Notes: generated by a model not told the origin, from the letters alone. DNA of 64,000 nt from an uncultured SAR116 cluster alpha proteobacterium (GCA_902520885.1 CABYPW010000004.1:62001-126000); one strand, 5' to 3'. Shown: positions 39,636 to 51,171, numbered from the stretch's first letter. Made by a program: numbers and translations.

Positions 39636-40589
39636 ATGAGAATTTGTATAAAAAACAATTTTTTCAAAAAAAACTTAAAGTTTAGTTTAATTATTACAAT
39701 GAGTGTTTTTCTATCAGCATGTGAGAGCATTCCCAGTAAAACCTCAAAACCCGTTTTTAAAATTGCAAACTTTCCTTCCCTTAAACAAAAAAAAGAAAAT
39801 GTCAATAATAATGGTCAAAAGGTTAATCAATCAAAAACAGAAAAAGAAGCAGATTTGGTTAACACAAATGCCTTAAATAAGGCAACTCAACCAGAAAAAA
39901 CTACGTTAGATGTCGTTCAACAAGAAGAAAACAATAATAGTGATCAAAAGGTTAATCAATCAAAAACAGAAAAAGAAGCAGATTTGGTTAACACAAATGC
40001 CTTAAATAAGGCAACTCAACCAGAAAAAACTACGTTAGATGTCGTTCAACAAGAAGAACGTAAAAACAATTATCAAAAAACTCCAGAGGAAATGGTAGAC
40101 CAAAATGCTTTTACTAGTTTACCAGATTCAAAAGAATCTAAAATTCAAGATAATCAATTATTAGATAATAATGATCTTGCTTTTGCAAAAGATTACTTTG
40201 AAAACAAAAAAACAAAAACGGACATAGAAAATTTTGATAGAGAAATATTAGAATTCAAAACGCGCCAAGAAAATAAAATTGCTTCGTTAACTAATATACC
40301 CCAAGCCCCAATGAAACCGCCCCCTATAAAAAAGATAAAAATTAATTCATTAATAAATGTAAAAGTTGAAAACCTTGAGAGTGTTCTGGGTAAACCCAAT
40401 TTTGTTATATTTGATGAAGGTATGAATTTATGGCAGTACGAATTTGGTAAATGTATTGTAGATTTTTTTCTTAAGTTCAACGAGAATAATTATTCCGTAG
40501 TATTTATAGATATAAGAGCAACTGAACTCGGTTATATTACAGATATGACTACTTGCGAAAACGAGTTATCAACTGCTTTGAACCGCTGA
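39636..40589 (+). CDS. Lipoprotein of unknown function with internal tandem duplication
   Basis: Protein of 317 residues with a lipoprotein signal: basic start, hydrophobic stretch and lipobox L-S-A-C at Cys29. The middle (about 50-145) is a Lys/Gln/Asn-rich, probably disordered linker containing two copies of a 43-residue unit. The C-terminal 75 residues (from about 243) form a compact, conserved-looking domain with two Cys and no named match that I know. It follows maeB by 6 bases and faces nth. No function is claimed. Confidence 0.75.
   Translation: MRICIKNNFFKKNLKFSLIITMSVFLSACESIPSKTSKPVFKIANFPSLKQKKENVNNNGQKVNQSKTEKEADLVNTNALNKATQPEKTTLDVVQQEENNNSDQKVNQSKTEKEADLVNTNALNKATQPEKTTLDVVQQEERKNNYQKTPEEMVDQNAFTSLPDSKESKIQDNQLLDNNDLAFAKDYFENKKTKTDIENFDREILEFKTRQENKIASLTNIPQAPMKPPPIKKIKINSLINVKVENLESVLGKPNFVIFDEGMNLWQYEFGKCIVDFFLKFNENNYSVVFIDIRATELGYITDMTTCENELSTALNR
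39803..40060 (+). repeat. 129-bp tandem in-frame duplication
   Basis: Two direct copies with a period of 129 bases (43 codons). Bases 39815-39929 and 39944-40058 are identical as read here. The short joining segments differ by a few bases. Because the period is a multiple of three, the lipoprotein frame is kept. The near-identity in an otherwise diverged linker points to a recent duplication. Confidence 0.95.
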
Positions 40590-40603
40590 TTTCAGCATAG
40601 TTT

Positions 40604-41272
40604 TTACGGTATGTTTTTATCTTTATAACTACAAAAAATTGAAATTAAACAGGCGCCGCAATCAGGCTTTCTAGCCTTACAAACATAACGCCCATGCAAT
40701 ATGAGCCAATGGTGGGCTCCTTTTTTCCATTTGTCTGGTACCCTTCGGATCAATTTCTTTTCTACTTCATCTGGTGTTTTTCCAGGGGCTAATCCAGTTC
40801 GATTACTTACTCTAAAAATATGCGTGTCAACTGCAATAGTTGGCTGCCCAAAGGCCTCGTTCAATACGACATTAGCTGTTTTTCGACCAACTCCTGGCAA
40901 CGCCTCAAGTGATTCCCTATCTTCTGGCACTACACTTTTATGTTTTTCTATCAAAATCTTAGATAGTTTGAACACATTTTCAGCTTTATTGTTATATAAA
41001 CCAATAGTTTTGATATGTTGCTTAATCTCCGAAACACCTAATTTAACCATGTCTTCGGGCGTGGAGGCTTTCTGGAATAGTGTTTTAGTTGCTTTATTTA
41101 CACTGGTGTCCGTTGCCTGTGCCGATAGCACAACCGCAACTAGAAGTGTGAATGAGTTTATAAAAATCAAATCTGTTTTTGGATGAGGGTTTGCTCTATA
41201 TAATATTTGGAACAATGGGTCTATATTTGATACAACCATTTTATTTTGTTTATTTTTAAATTTAGACCCCAT
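40604..41272 (-). CDS. nth: Endonuclease III
   Basis: Base-excision DNA glycosylase/AP lyase for oxidised pyrimidines. The helix-hairpin-helix L-P-G-V-G-R-K carries the catalytic Lys131, Asp149 is in V-D-T-H, and the C-terminal 4Fe-4S ligands are C198, C205, C208 and C214 in the standard C-x6-C-x2-C-x5-C spacing. The length of 222 residues is normal. It is convergent with the lipoprotein gene and divergent from the DUF2244 gene. Confidence 0.97.
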   Translation of the reverse strand: MGSKFKNKQNKMVVSNIDPLFQILYRANPHPKTDLIFINSFTLLVAVVLSAQATDTSVNKATKTLFQKASTPEDMVKLGVSEIKQHIKTIGLYNNKAENVFKLSKILIEKHKSVVPEDRESLEALPGVGRKTANVVLNEAFGQPTIAVDTHIFRVSNRTGLAPGKTPDEVEKKLIRRVPDKWKKGAHHWLILHGRYVCKARKPDCGACLISIFCSYKDKNIP

Positions 41273-41325
41273 TTTTCCTCTCTTTTATGCTAAATAAATA
41301 AAGTTTATAAATTAATGGTTAGAAC

Positions 41326-41841
41326 ATGGTTAAACAATCTAAGAATTCTTACTGGCATTACAAAACAAATTTAAAACAGCGCGATGTTATCACAATCACT
41401 TTATGCCCATATCGTTCTCTTGGAAATCGCGGTTATCTATATCTTATGATAGGATTTATAGCGTTTATATTAGTCTTAAGTTTATTTTTTTATTCCATGG
41501 GTGCTTGGCCTGTTATTGGCTTCTTAGGTATTGAAATCGGGTTAGTATGGTTTTTATTTAAGGTAAATTATAAATCTGGAAAAAATTTTGAGCAAATATT
41601 AATAACCAAAAACTCAACGTTTATAAAAAAAATAAACTGGAGCGGTGCTATAATTAATTTTACCATTGAGTCTCCCTGGATAAGAGCAAGCTGTATTAAA
41701 TCTATTGGTACATCGGATAAGCTTTTTTTGAACTATCATGCTGAGCAGTTGGAGATAGGAGAGTTTCTTCCACCACAAGAGAAGGTACTTCTGGCTAATA
41801 CGCTGAATAACTGTTTTGAACGCATGAGATGCGCTTGTTAA
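41326..41841 (+). CDS. DUF2244 family membrane protein
   Basis: Small membrane protein of 171 residues with two adjacent hydrophobic segments (about 42-60 and 63-80) after the conserved L-C-P-Y-R-S-L-G motif, and a soluble C-terminal half containing W-I-R-A. This matches the DUF2244 family, whose function is unknown. The gene lies beside nth and dapB, as in other alphaproteobacteria. Its end overlaps the convergent dapB by 4 bases. Confidence 0.8.
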   Translation: MVKQSKNSYWHYKTNLKQRDVITITLCPYRSLGNRGYLYLMIGFIAFILVLSLFFYSMGAWPVIGFLGIEIGLVWFLFKVNYKSGKNFEQILITKNSTFIKKINWSGAIINFTIESPWIRASCIKSIGTSDKLFLNYHAEQLEIGEFLPPQEKVLLANTLNNCFERMRCAC

Positions 41842-42659
41842 CTAAGCACATCATCCATTGTAAAATAGCCATTAAAATTGGTTTGATTTGATTTGTCCGA
41901 AATAAATTTAGCAGCTTTTAAAGCCCCTCGTGCAAAAATCACCCTATCATTAGCTTTATGGGTCAATTCTATGCGCTCATTTTTTCCAAAGAATATAACT
42001 GTATGTTCTCCTGCAATATCGCCACCACGAATTGCAGAAAAACCAATATCACCTTTTTTACGCACTTTTGTTATTCCATCACGCCCACTAACACGGACCT
42101 TTTCTAATAATACAGAGCGTCCTTGTGCTGCAGCTTTTCCTAATGCGAGTGCTGTGCCGGATGGGGCATCTAATTTTTGATTATGATGGGTTTCAATAAT
42201 TTCTATATCCCAACTATCGTCTAATTTGGAAGCAATTTGTTGCACTTGTTGTAGAAGAATTGTTACGCCTATAGAAGTGTTCGCACAATAAATGATAGGG
42301 ATAAGTTTACCAGCATCTGATATTTTTTTTTCCTGTGCCTTATTAAGACCTGTTGTACCGATTACCATAGGAGTGTTTGTCTCCAGAGCAATTCGGACGT
42401 GCTCCATGGTAGCCTCTGGTTGAGTAAAATCAATGATAACATCACTGCTATTTCCTAAGATATCAGCAAAAGCAGAAATTTTAATCCCTGTTTTGGGAAT
42501 ACCAAGATTTTGTGATATATCGCACCCAATTAATTTAGAATTAAGTGTCTCTGTTGCAGCAACCAGCTCAAATGAACTGTCTTGTTGAATAAGCCTTGCG
42601 ATCATTTTACCCATTCGACCACCAAATCCCGGAAGACCAACTTTTATAGGGGCAGACAT
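41838..42659 (-). CDS. dapB: 4-hydroxy-tetrahydrodipicolinate reductase
   Basis: Second dedicated enzyme of lysine and diaminopimelate synthesis. The nucleotide-binding start G-L-P-G-F-G-G-R-M-G-K is slightly variant (usually G-x-x-G-R-M-G). D-F-T-Q-P and G-T-T-G-L follow, and the catalytic region is H-H-N-Q-K-L-D-A-P-S-G-T-A. I chose the ATG at 42659 (273 residues), which has GGGA upstream. A TTG five codons earlier is less likely. It lies 63 bases after dnaJ on the same strand. Confidence 0.95.
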   Translation of the reverse strand: MSAPIKVGLPGFGGRMGKMIARLIQQDSSFELVAATETLNSKLIGCDISQNLGIPKTGIKISAFADILGNSSDVIIDFTQPEATMEHVRIALETNTPMVIGTTGLNKAQEKKISDAGKLIPIIYCANTSIGVTILLQQVQQIASKLDDSWDIEIIETHHNQKLDAPSGTALALGKAAAQGRSVLLEKVRVSGRDGITKVRKKGDIGFSAIRGGDIAGEHTVIFFGKNERIELTHKANDRVIFARGALKAAKFISDKSNQTNFNGYFTMDDVLS

Positions 42660-42722
42660 CTTTATTCCCAACAATTACGATACTTCATGATTATAAAAAT
42701 TACCATTACTAGCTATTAGTTA

Positions 42723-43853
42723 CTAGTCATTTCCAAAAATGCGCTTTACCCGTTTCATAAAACCTTCAGTCTCTGGTGACACACTTCCTTGTTCGCTAAA
42801 TTTCCTTAATAACTGTTTCTGCTCCTGAGTCAGATCTGTTGGCGTTTCCACAAAAATCTCAACGATCTGGTCTCCTATTCTAGAGCTCCGAAGTACGGGC
42901 ATCCCTTTACCCCGCATTCTAAATTTTCGATTTGATTGAGTGCCGGCATCAATCTTTAATTTTGTTAACTTTCCAGTTAAAGTCGGCACCTCTATGGAGC
43001 CCCCTAGGGCTGCCGTTACCATTGGAACCGGTATTTTTACATATAATGTATCGGCGTCACGCTGAAAAATTGAGTGCTGATCAACTGATATAAAAATATA
43101 TAAATCTCCCGAGGTAGCTCCTCTTAATCCAGCTTCTCCCTTACCCGAAAGGCGAATACGTGTGCCTGTATCCACGCCAGCTGGCACAGTTACGGACAAT
43201 GTTTCTATTTTTTGGACTCTACCCTGACCACGACAAGATTTACATGGGTTTGAGATAGTCTCTCCAACTCCCTGACATGAACTACATGTACGTTCTATGG
43301 TAAAAAAGCCTTGTTGTGCTCGAACCTTTCCATGACCGCCACATTGTGAACATGTTACTGGCTTACTTCCTTTAGCCGCTCCCGTCCCTGCACAGTCCTC
43401 ACACTTTCCAGACACCGTAATCTGTATATCTTGATTACACCCTGAGTAAGCGTCCTCTAGCGATACAGATAGATCATATCTGAGGTCAGCTCCTTTCCTA
43501 CTCTGTCTACCCTCGTTCTGCCCGCCAGAAAATTCACTAAACATTTGCTCAAAAATATCAGAAAAACCTCCTCCTCCAAAACCACTGGACGAAAAGCCAC
43601 TAGCGCCTCCAAACCCTCCGCTTGTCTGGTCAAATGCAGCGTGGCCCAACCTATCATATGCAGCTTTTTTTTGAGGATCTTTCAGTATTTCATACGCTTC
43701 AGCAGCCTCTCTAAAGCGTTCTGCTGCTACTTCATCATCCGGGTTTCGGTCAGGGTGGTTTTGCATAGCTAATTTTCGATATGCGGATTTTATAGCTTTA
43801 TCATCCGCATCCCGGCTGATCCCAAGCACTTCATAAATATCTCTTTTTGACAT
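42723..43853 (-). CDS. dnaJ: Chaperone protein DnaJ
   Basis: Hsp40 co-chaperone that stimulates DnaK ATPase activity and binds unfolded proteins. The J domain has H-P-D at 33-35. A Gly/Phe-rich linker follows (about 78-115), then four C-x-x-C-x-G-x-G-type zinc-binding repeats (about 150-215) and the C-terminal substrate domains. The 376 residues are a full DnaJ type I. It follows dnaK across 108 bases that contain a long-loop hairpin. Confidence 0.97.
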   Translation of the reverse strand: MSKRDIYEVLGISRDADDKAIKSAYRKLAMQNHPDRNPDDEVAAERFREAAEAYEILKDPQKKAAYDRLGHAAFDQTSGGFGGASGFSSSGFGGGGFSDIFEQMFSEFSGGQNEGRQSRKGADLRYDLSVSLEDAYSGCNQDIQITVSGKCEDCAGTGAAKGSKPVTCSQCGGHGKVRAQQGFFTIERTCSSCQGVGETISNPCKSCRGQGRVQKIETLSVTVPAGVDTGTRIRLSGKGEAGLRGATSGDLYIFISVDQHSIFQRDADTLYVKIPVPMVTAALGGSIEVPTLTGKLTKLKIDAGTQSNRKFRMRGKGMPVLRSSRIGDQIVEIFVETPTDLTQEQKQLLRKFSEQGSVSPETEGFMKRVKRIFGND

Positions 43854-43911
43854 ATAAGGTAACCAACATTAGTTATAAATTAAACGATTAAACGAATAAC
43901 AAAAGAATCAG

Positions 43912-43943
43912 CCATGCTCAAAATATATTTATAAGATGCATGG
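43912..43943 (-). other. Hairpin in the dnaK-dnaJ spacer
   Basis: CCATGC (43912-43917) and GCATGG (43938-43943) form a 6-bp stem around a 20-base AT-rich loop, just after the dnaK stop on the minus strand. There is no strong T-tract, so it is not a clear terminator. It could stabilise the dnaK mRNA or lower dnaJ output, but this is speculation. Confidence 0.3.
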
Positions 43944-43961
43944 TGTTTAATATATGAAGAC

Positions 43962-45912
<1,951 letters not shown>

Positions 45913-45976
45913 TCAAAAATATTAATTTCCATTAGTAAGGAAATTTAGCCTCATTTATAAAGCCATGATAAACCAC

Positions 45977-46004
45977 ATATAAGTGTTGTTTTCTCTCATG
46001 CAAG
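45977..46004 (-). promoter_or_regulatory. Probable RpoH (sigma-32) heat-shock promoter of dnaK
   Basis: On the minus strand CTTG (46001-46004) and CTTATAT (45977-45983) are 17 bases apart, matching the alphaproteobacterial heat-shock consensus of CTTG and CYTATNT-type elements at 17-18 bases. It lies about 80 bases upstream of the dnaK start, in the 137-base spacer after grpE. This allows dnaK-dnaJ to be induced separately from grpE. Confidence 0.6.
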
Positions 46005-46037
46005 GCCATCAAACTTAAAAGATCGCCAAAAAAATTT

Positions 46038-46685
46038 TTACGCTTGTTTATCTACAGAGTTTTCTTCTTTAGAATCTGTAGAACTCGTTTTTTTCGAAAC
46101 CCCAACCATAGCTGGGCGAATTAACCTATCATGAAGCAGATATCCTGGTTGGGCAACTTGAACAACTGTTCCAACCTCTACATCGTCATTTGGCACTTCA
46201 AACATCGCTTGATGATGGTTATAGTCAAACTTCTCTCCGATTGGATTAATCTTGGTAATATGGTGACGCTGAAGTATAGTGTCAATTTCATTCGAAATCA
46301 TTTCTACACCCACTAATATATTTTTCAAGTTTTCATCAAAATGGCTTTTATCCTCGGGTGCCAGCGCTATAGCCTGAGATAAATTATCAAAGCATGAGAG
46401 CAAATCACGAGCAAACGCTAAATGACCGTATTTGTTGGCTTGAGCAACATCCCGTTCACTTCGACGGCGCATATTTTCAACCTCCGCCAGTGCTCTCAAA
46501 AGCTGATCTTTGATTTCTGAATCTGTGTTTTTTGAGTCTTCATCTGATTCCTCAGGTTCGTCAATTTCGTCATCTAAAGCATCATTTTCTTCCAACGACA
46601 TTTCAACCAAATTTTCATCCTTGTCTTCTGGAGTAATTTTTTCTTTTGCAAATTCTTCTGGTCTTTGTATTTTTTTATCTGGCAT
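46038..46685 (-). CDS. grpE: Nucleotide exchange factor GrpE
   Basis: Dimeric exchange factor for DnaK. An acidic disordered N-terminus (about 10-55) is followed by a long coiled coil beginning R-A-L-A-E-V-E-N-M-R-R-R and the C-terminal beta-wing with G-E-K-F-D-Y-N-H-H-Q-A-M-F. I chose the ATG at 46685 (215 residues). An upstream TTG at 46742 would add 19 residues unlike GrpE. Upstream there is a weaker CTTG / CCCAAAT pair (46753 to 46725) that could be a heat-shock promoter. hrcA, often paired with grpE, is absent. Confidence 0.94.
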   Translation of the reverse strand: MPDKKIQRPEEFAKEKITPEDKDENLVEMSLEENDALDDEIDEPEESDEDSKNTDSEIKDQLLRALAEVENMRRRSERDVAQANKYGHLAFARDLLSCFDNLSQAIALAPEDKSHFDENLKNILVGVEMISNEIDTILQRHHITKINPIGEKFDYNHHQAMFEVPNDDVEVGTVVQVAQPGYLLHDRLIRPAMVGVSKKTSSTDSKEENSVDKQA

Positions 46686-47004
46686 GTTTATCTCAAATTT
46701 TGTTTTTGAAAAAAGATGTGTGATATTTGGGAATTGTAACACAAATTGCCAAGGGGTAATTATGTTTTTTGTACAATTAAAATAAGGTGCAATGCTAAAA
46801 AATTCCGTTCTTTCATAGAAATCTTAAAATTTTTTAAAAAAATAATTAAAAAACTTTTATGGGCTTTAAACGAAAGGGGTTTTCACAATATTCATGGATA
46901 ATCTAGTTTTTTAACCATATCTTGATAGTACGCCTTGCATCAAATCCATACCACACCTAGTTTATGAGAGGCAAAAAATTAAATGAACTACTTTGGATAT
47001 AGAA

Positions 47005-47742
47005 ATGAATCGAATTGTTAGAAACTCTGGACGAAATTTTAATGAATTGCGTAACATTAAATTAACACCCCATTTTGCAAAATATGCAGATGGATCATGT
47101 CTTGTACAATTTGGTGATACGCATGTTTTATGCACTGCGAGCATAGAGGAGAAAGTACCACCTTTCCTTAGGGGACAAATGAGTGGCTGGATAACTGCAG
47201 AGTATGGTATGCTTCCCCGCTCTACTCATAGTAGAATGGATAGAGAAGCAAAAAAAGGTAAATTATCAGGGAGAACGATGGAAATTCAACGTCTGATTGG
47301 CCGCTCTTTGCGAGCTGTAGCAGATTTATCTATCCTAGGTGAAAGGCAAATAATCATTGATTGTGATGTTTTACAGGCCGATGGTGGAACAAGGACTGCC
47401 TCAATTACAGGTGGCTGGGTCGCATTAGCTATTGCTGTTGAGAATCTTTTGCTTCAAGGGAAAATTAATTCATCACCATTAACAGACCAAGTGGCAGCTA
47501 TATCTTGCGGTATTGTTGGTGATGAAGTGTTTTTGGATCTGGATTATTCCGAAGATAGTACTGCAAAAGCAGATGCTAATTTTGTGATGACGACACGAAA
47601 TCAGGTGGTCGAATTTCAGGCGACAGCTGAGGAGTCTGCTTTTGAAAAATCCGTTATAGACAAAATGTGGTTACTTGCAATAGACGGTTGTTCGTTTTTA
47701 TTTAAAGAACAGTTAAACGCAACGCGTCAAGAACGGAAATAA
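47005..47742 (+). CDS. rph: Ribonuclease PH
   Basis: Phosphorolytic 3'-exoribonuclease that trims tRNA precursors. The start R-N-S-G-R-x-x-x-x-L-R, the active region E-Y-G-M-L-P-R-S-T and R-L-I-G-R-S-L-R-A, and the [13 protein letters not shown] segment are all typical. I chose the ATG at 47005 (245 residues), with GGA eight bases upstream. The TTG at 46993 gives four extra residues and is less likely. It is divergent from grpE and followed after 4 bases by rdgB. Confidence 0.96.
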   Translation: MNRIVRNSGRNFNELRNIKLTPHFAKYADGSCLVQFGDTHVLCTASIEEKVPPFLRGQMSGWITAEYGMLPRSTHSRMDREAKKGKLSGRTMEIQRLIGRSLRAVADLSILGERQIIIDCDVLQADGGTRTASITGGWVALAIAVENLLLQGKINSSPLTDQVAAISCGIVGDEVFLDLDYSEDSTAKADANFVMTTRNQVVEFQATAEESAFEKSVIDKMWLLAIDGCSFLFKEQLNATRQERK

Positions 47743-47746
47743 TTTT

Positions 47747-48352
47747 ATGCCTCGTAAATTTCGTGAAACTAAAATTGTAATTGCAAGTCATAATGAAGGG
47801 AAAGTTAGTGAGATAGCAGATTTGTTAATACCACTTGGGATATCTATAATATCTTCGAGGGATATTAATTTACCGGAACCTGAAGAAACAGGCACCAGCT
47901 TTATTGAGAACGCAGAACTTAAAGCAAGAGTTGCGGCAGAGCTCTCCGGCTTACCTGCAATTGCGGACGATAGCGGTTTGTGTATCTCTGCTCTCGGCGG
48001 GGCACCAGGTATTTATTCGGCGAGATGGGCAGGAGAAAATAAGAATTTTAATACAGCAATGGAAAGAGTTGCAGACGCTCTTTTGATGAGTGGTCAATAT
48101 GATAGAAAAGCTAGTTTTCACTGTGCTCTTTCTTTGGGTTGGCCAGATGGCAAAAACGAGAGCGTCGAAGGGGTTTTAACAGGACAAATAATATGGCCTG
48201 CGAGAGGAAATAAAGGTTTTGGGTACGACCCTATTTTTGTTCCAGATGGTTATACAGAAACATTTGGTGAAATGGAACCAAACAAAAAACATGCTATAAG
48301 TCATCGGGCTGTCGCTTATGATAAGTTGATAAAAAAATGCTTCCAAAAATAG
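47747..48352 (+). CDS. rdgB: Non-canonical purine NTP pyrophosphatase (dITP/XTP)
   Basis: House-cleaning enzyme that hydrolyses dITP, XTP and similar purine nucleotides before they enter DNA. The S-H-N-E-G-K-V-S-E start, A-D-D-S-G-L near the middle and G-F-G-Y-D-P-I-F in the second half are standard. The length of 201 residues is normal. It lies between rph and hemW and overlaps the hemW start by 16 bases. Confidence 0.96.
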   Translation: MPRKFRETKIVIASHNEGKVSEIADLLIPLGISIISSRDINLPEPEETGTSFIENAELKARVAAELSGLPAIADDSGLCISALGGAPGIYSARWAGENKNFNTAMERVADALLMSGQYDRKASFHCALSLGWPDGKNESVEGVLTGQIIWPARGNKGFGYDPIFVPDGYTETFGEMEPNKKHAISHRAVAYDKLIKKCFQK

Positions 48353-49515
48353 CGCCTAAACAAAATAAATTGGGACTTTATATTCATTGGCCTTTTTGTG
48401 TTTCAAAATGTCCATATTGTGATTTCAATTCACATGTTGAAAAAGATATTGATGTTGAACAGTGGGAATTTGCATATTTATCCGAACTTCGTTGGATGGC
48501 AGATATTTACAGACAAAACACGCAATATCCGTCAATATTACACACTATTTTTTTCGGAGGAGGCACACCCTCTTTAATGCCCGTATCCATCATTGAAAAA
48601 ATACTGGAAACTATAGAAGAGCTTTTTATTCTCCATCCAAAAATCGAAATAACAGTTGAAGCAAACCCTTCTTCGAGTGAGTTGGATAACTTGTCTACTT
48701 TTAAATCAATAGGTGTAAATAGAATTTCATTTGGCGCTCAATCTTTGAACCCGAAAACACTAAATTTTCTTGGGAGGGCACATGATGCTCGCGATATTTA
48801 TAAAGCTTTAGATGTTGCGTTTGGATTATTTAACCAAATTTCTGCAGATTTCATTTATGGAGTACCCGGTCAAAATATTAGTGGTTGGGAAGATGAACTT
48901 TCCAAAATTATCAAATTTGATTTAACTCACATCTCTGCCTACCAACTTACAATTGAGCCAGGAACGCAATTTTATAGCAGAAGTAAAAAAGGGGAAAAAC
49001 TGACATGCAATGACGACACAGTAGTGGATTTATATGATTTAACAACAAACCTTCTTTCAAGTCATGGGTATGAAATATATGAGATATCCAATTACGCAAA
49101 ACCGAACTCTCAATGTCAGCATAACCTATTGTATTGGAATGCTCAGGATTGGCTTGGTATAGGTCCTGGTGCCCATGGAAGATTTACTATGCCTAAAAAT
49201 CGAAGATGCCACAGTCAAACAAGACGAAGCCCTGACGGATGGTTGTCATCTGTTCAAAAAGAACAGCACGGTATTGAAATTCAAAACGAAGATCATATTT
49301 CTGACTTTGCTAAAGAAATCATTATTATGGGACTAAGACTCACCTCTGGCATAGAATTGCCAGATTGGCTTATAGGAAAAAGTGATTTTATAAATTTGAA
49401 TTGGTTAGATGAATTCGAAAAAGATGGTTTTATTACATTTAACAAGAACCATATTCGAGTTACAAAAAATGGCAGATTACATTTAAATTCCATTGTTTCT
49501 AAATTATTGAATTGA
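48337..49515 (+). CDS. hemW: Radical SAM protein HemW
   Basis: Heme-binding radical-SAM protein, related to coproporphyrinogen III oxidase HemN but thought to act in heme trafficking. The cluster motif C21-x3-C25-x2-C28 (C-V-S-K-C-P-Y-C) follows Y-I-H-W-P-F, and G-G-G-T-P-S is near 74-79. It lacks the extra N-terminal region of true HemN. The length of 392 residues is normal. Its end overlaps the convergent lipoprotein gene by 12 bases. Confidence 0.92.
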   Translation: MLPKIAPKQNKLGLYIHWPFCVSKCPYCDFNSHVEKDIDVEQWEFAYLSELRWMADIYRQNTQYPSILHTIFFGGGTPSLMPVSIIEKILETIEELFILHPKIEITVEANPSSSELDNLSTFKSIGVNRISFGAQSLNPKTLNFLGRAHDARDIYKALDVAFGLFNQISADFIYGVPGQNISGWEDELSKIIKFDLTHISAYQLTIEPGTQFYSRSKKGEKLTCNDDTVVDLYDLTTNLLSSHGYEIYEISNYAKPNSQCQHNLLYWNAQDWLGIGPGAHGRFTMPKNRRCHSQTRRSPDGWLSSVQKEQHGIEIQNEDHISDFAKEIIIMGLRLTSGIELPDWLIGKSDFINLNWLDEFEKDGFITFNKNHIRVTKNGRLHLNSIVSKLLN

Positions 49516-51171
49516 TGGTTTAATAAGAAGATTGTCGGAAATTTTTTTTATCTCAAAAATACGTTCCGTTAATCCTGTTCTAGACATCTTAAATTGTCCA
49601 CTAAATCCTAAAAAACCTGGTTGGCCAGCAAGTCTTTCAGACAAAGAAGCGTCTGAATTAATATTAGCGGTTGCTATTACCAGCGCCGTTGCGTCAAAAG
49701 ATATCCTTGCTAAATCGTTTGAGTCTATTTTAAATTCCGATTCCCATACTTTATTGAATTTATCATCTGCTGGTCTAGTTGGCAGGGTTAAAATTGCATT
49801 CTGCAAAGAGGGCTCATTTAACATTTTTGGTACATTCCATCTATCTATACCAATAAATAGGGCTCTATCTGGTCCAAGATCATAATAAGATAAGATAGGT
49901 GCAACCTGCAGAATAAAACTTGTATCCCCGGCAATAAGTACAGTGTCAAATACTGGAGGTGGAAGAGTTAACGGGTCTTTTTCTGTGTCTATATATTGTG
50001 CGAATATTTTTATTTTATTTAAAAGTTCATTCTGATCCATGTCTTCAATATTATTGATAGTTAATACTGTCCTAGGTGATAAACCATATTCAGTTAATTT
50101 ATTCACAGCTGCCTTAGTTATTTTATTGCCGAGCTGAGATGAAGAACTTAAAATTCCAACGTTTTGTTTTCCCCTAGCCACAGCAAAGTCTATCAATTGA
50201 TCAATCTGTTGTTCTGGCAAATAGCCCAAAACCCAAACACCTTCCTCTGCGACATCAATATTGTTCGAGAAAGACAAAATCGGGATATCTAACTCATTAA
50301 AAAGAGGCTTAATAGCCTTTACAGAATCAGAAAATAATGGGCCTATTATTACGTCAACATCATTAGAAATAGCGCTATTAGCAGCCTCAATTACTTTATC
50401 GCCACCCGCTGTATCAAAATATAATAATTCTATATTTGGATTTTGCATTTTAAAAAAGGCTAGCTCAGATCCTCCTGATATTGTATCACCTAGATACGAA
50501 AATTGTCCGGTTAACGGCACCAACAATCCAATTCTAAATTTAGCCTTTTTTGATTTATGAAAATTATTTCCTAGTTTTTTTGGGTCAATCTGAATAGGCT
50601 GTGCACTTTTAGCCAACATTTCAAAAGCTGCTTCTAATGCAGCTGTTTCTAACTGTTCCTGTTGTTTCTCTGTTAATTCTGTTTTGGCATTTTTTGATGA
50701 ATTATCTGGGAAAACGTATGATTTCATTAAATCTTCTTTTTTTAACGGTTCTACTGGAGGAGCAAGTGCTATTTCTAGAGTTTCCTCGGGCTTAAAATTT
50801 AATTCTTTATTAATCTCATTTTGTTTTTTATTAGTCGCGTAATTATTTTCAACAATATTTTTTACCGCATCACTTATTTCGTTTTTGCCATCATCTAAAG
50901 CTTCAAAAGACTCTTTATTTTTCTCATCATTTTCTATTTTAACAGCATTAGTTATTTGGCTTTTTTGCAAGTTATTTGAATTTAAATTATCCTCTTGAAT
51001 ATAAACTGTATTCACGACTGGTCTCGTACCAGAATCCTCACAACCAGAAAAAATGGTTGCAACAAACAATAATGAGATAAAAACACTTTTAAATCTTAGT
51101 TTACGAAAACAAATAAAGAAATTTGACAGGAAAAACCCAGCTAGCTCTGATTTGAAGTTACTTTTAAACAT
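49504..51171 (-). CDS. LpoA-like penicillin-binding protein activator (lipoprotein)
   Basis: Probable outer-membrane lipoprotein of the LppC/LpoA type, which in gammaproteobacteria activates PBP1A. A lipobox F-S-G-C ends the signal at Cys44, preceded by an R-K-L-R-F-K n-region. A long disordered linker (45-200) follows, then a periplasmic-binding-like domain starting R-I-G-L-L-V-P-L-T-G and including the V-I-I-G-P-L-F-S segment. The 555 residues are typical of alphaproteobacterial members next to rsmI. The first 20 residues before the basic stretch are unusual, but no other start codon fits. Confidence 0.85.
   Translation of the reverse strand: MFKSNFKSELAGFFLSNFFICFRKLRFKSVFISLLFVATIFSGCEDSGTRPVVNTVYIQEDNLNSNNLQKSQITNAVKIENDEKNKESFEALDDGKNEISDAVKNIVENNYATNKKQNEINKELNFKPEETLEIALAPPVEPLKKEDLMKSYVFPDNSSKNAKTELTEKQQEQLETAALEAAFEMLAKSAQPIQIDPKKLGNNFHKSKKAKFRIGLLVPLTGQFSYLGDTISGGSELAFFKMQNPNIELLYFDTAGGDKVIEAANSAISNDVDVIIGPLFSDSVKAIKPLFNELDIPILSFSNNIDVAEEGVWVLGYLPEQQIDQLIDFAVARGKQNVGILSSSSQLGNKITKAAVNKLTEYGLSPRTVLTINNIEDMDQNELLNKIKIFAQYIDTEKDPLTLPPPVFDTVLIAGDTSFILQVAPILSYYDLGPDRALFIGIDRWNVPKMLNEPSLQNAILTLPTRPADDKFNKVWESEFKIDSNDLARISFDATALVIATANINSDASLSERLAGQPGFLGFSGQFKMSRTGLTERIFEIKKISDNLLIKPSIQ

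Noticed and set aside
46686-47004. CIRCE element between grpE and rph
   Set aside because: TTAGCATTGC near 46787 resembles half of TTAGCACTC, but the inverted partner is missing.
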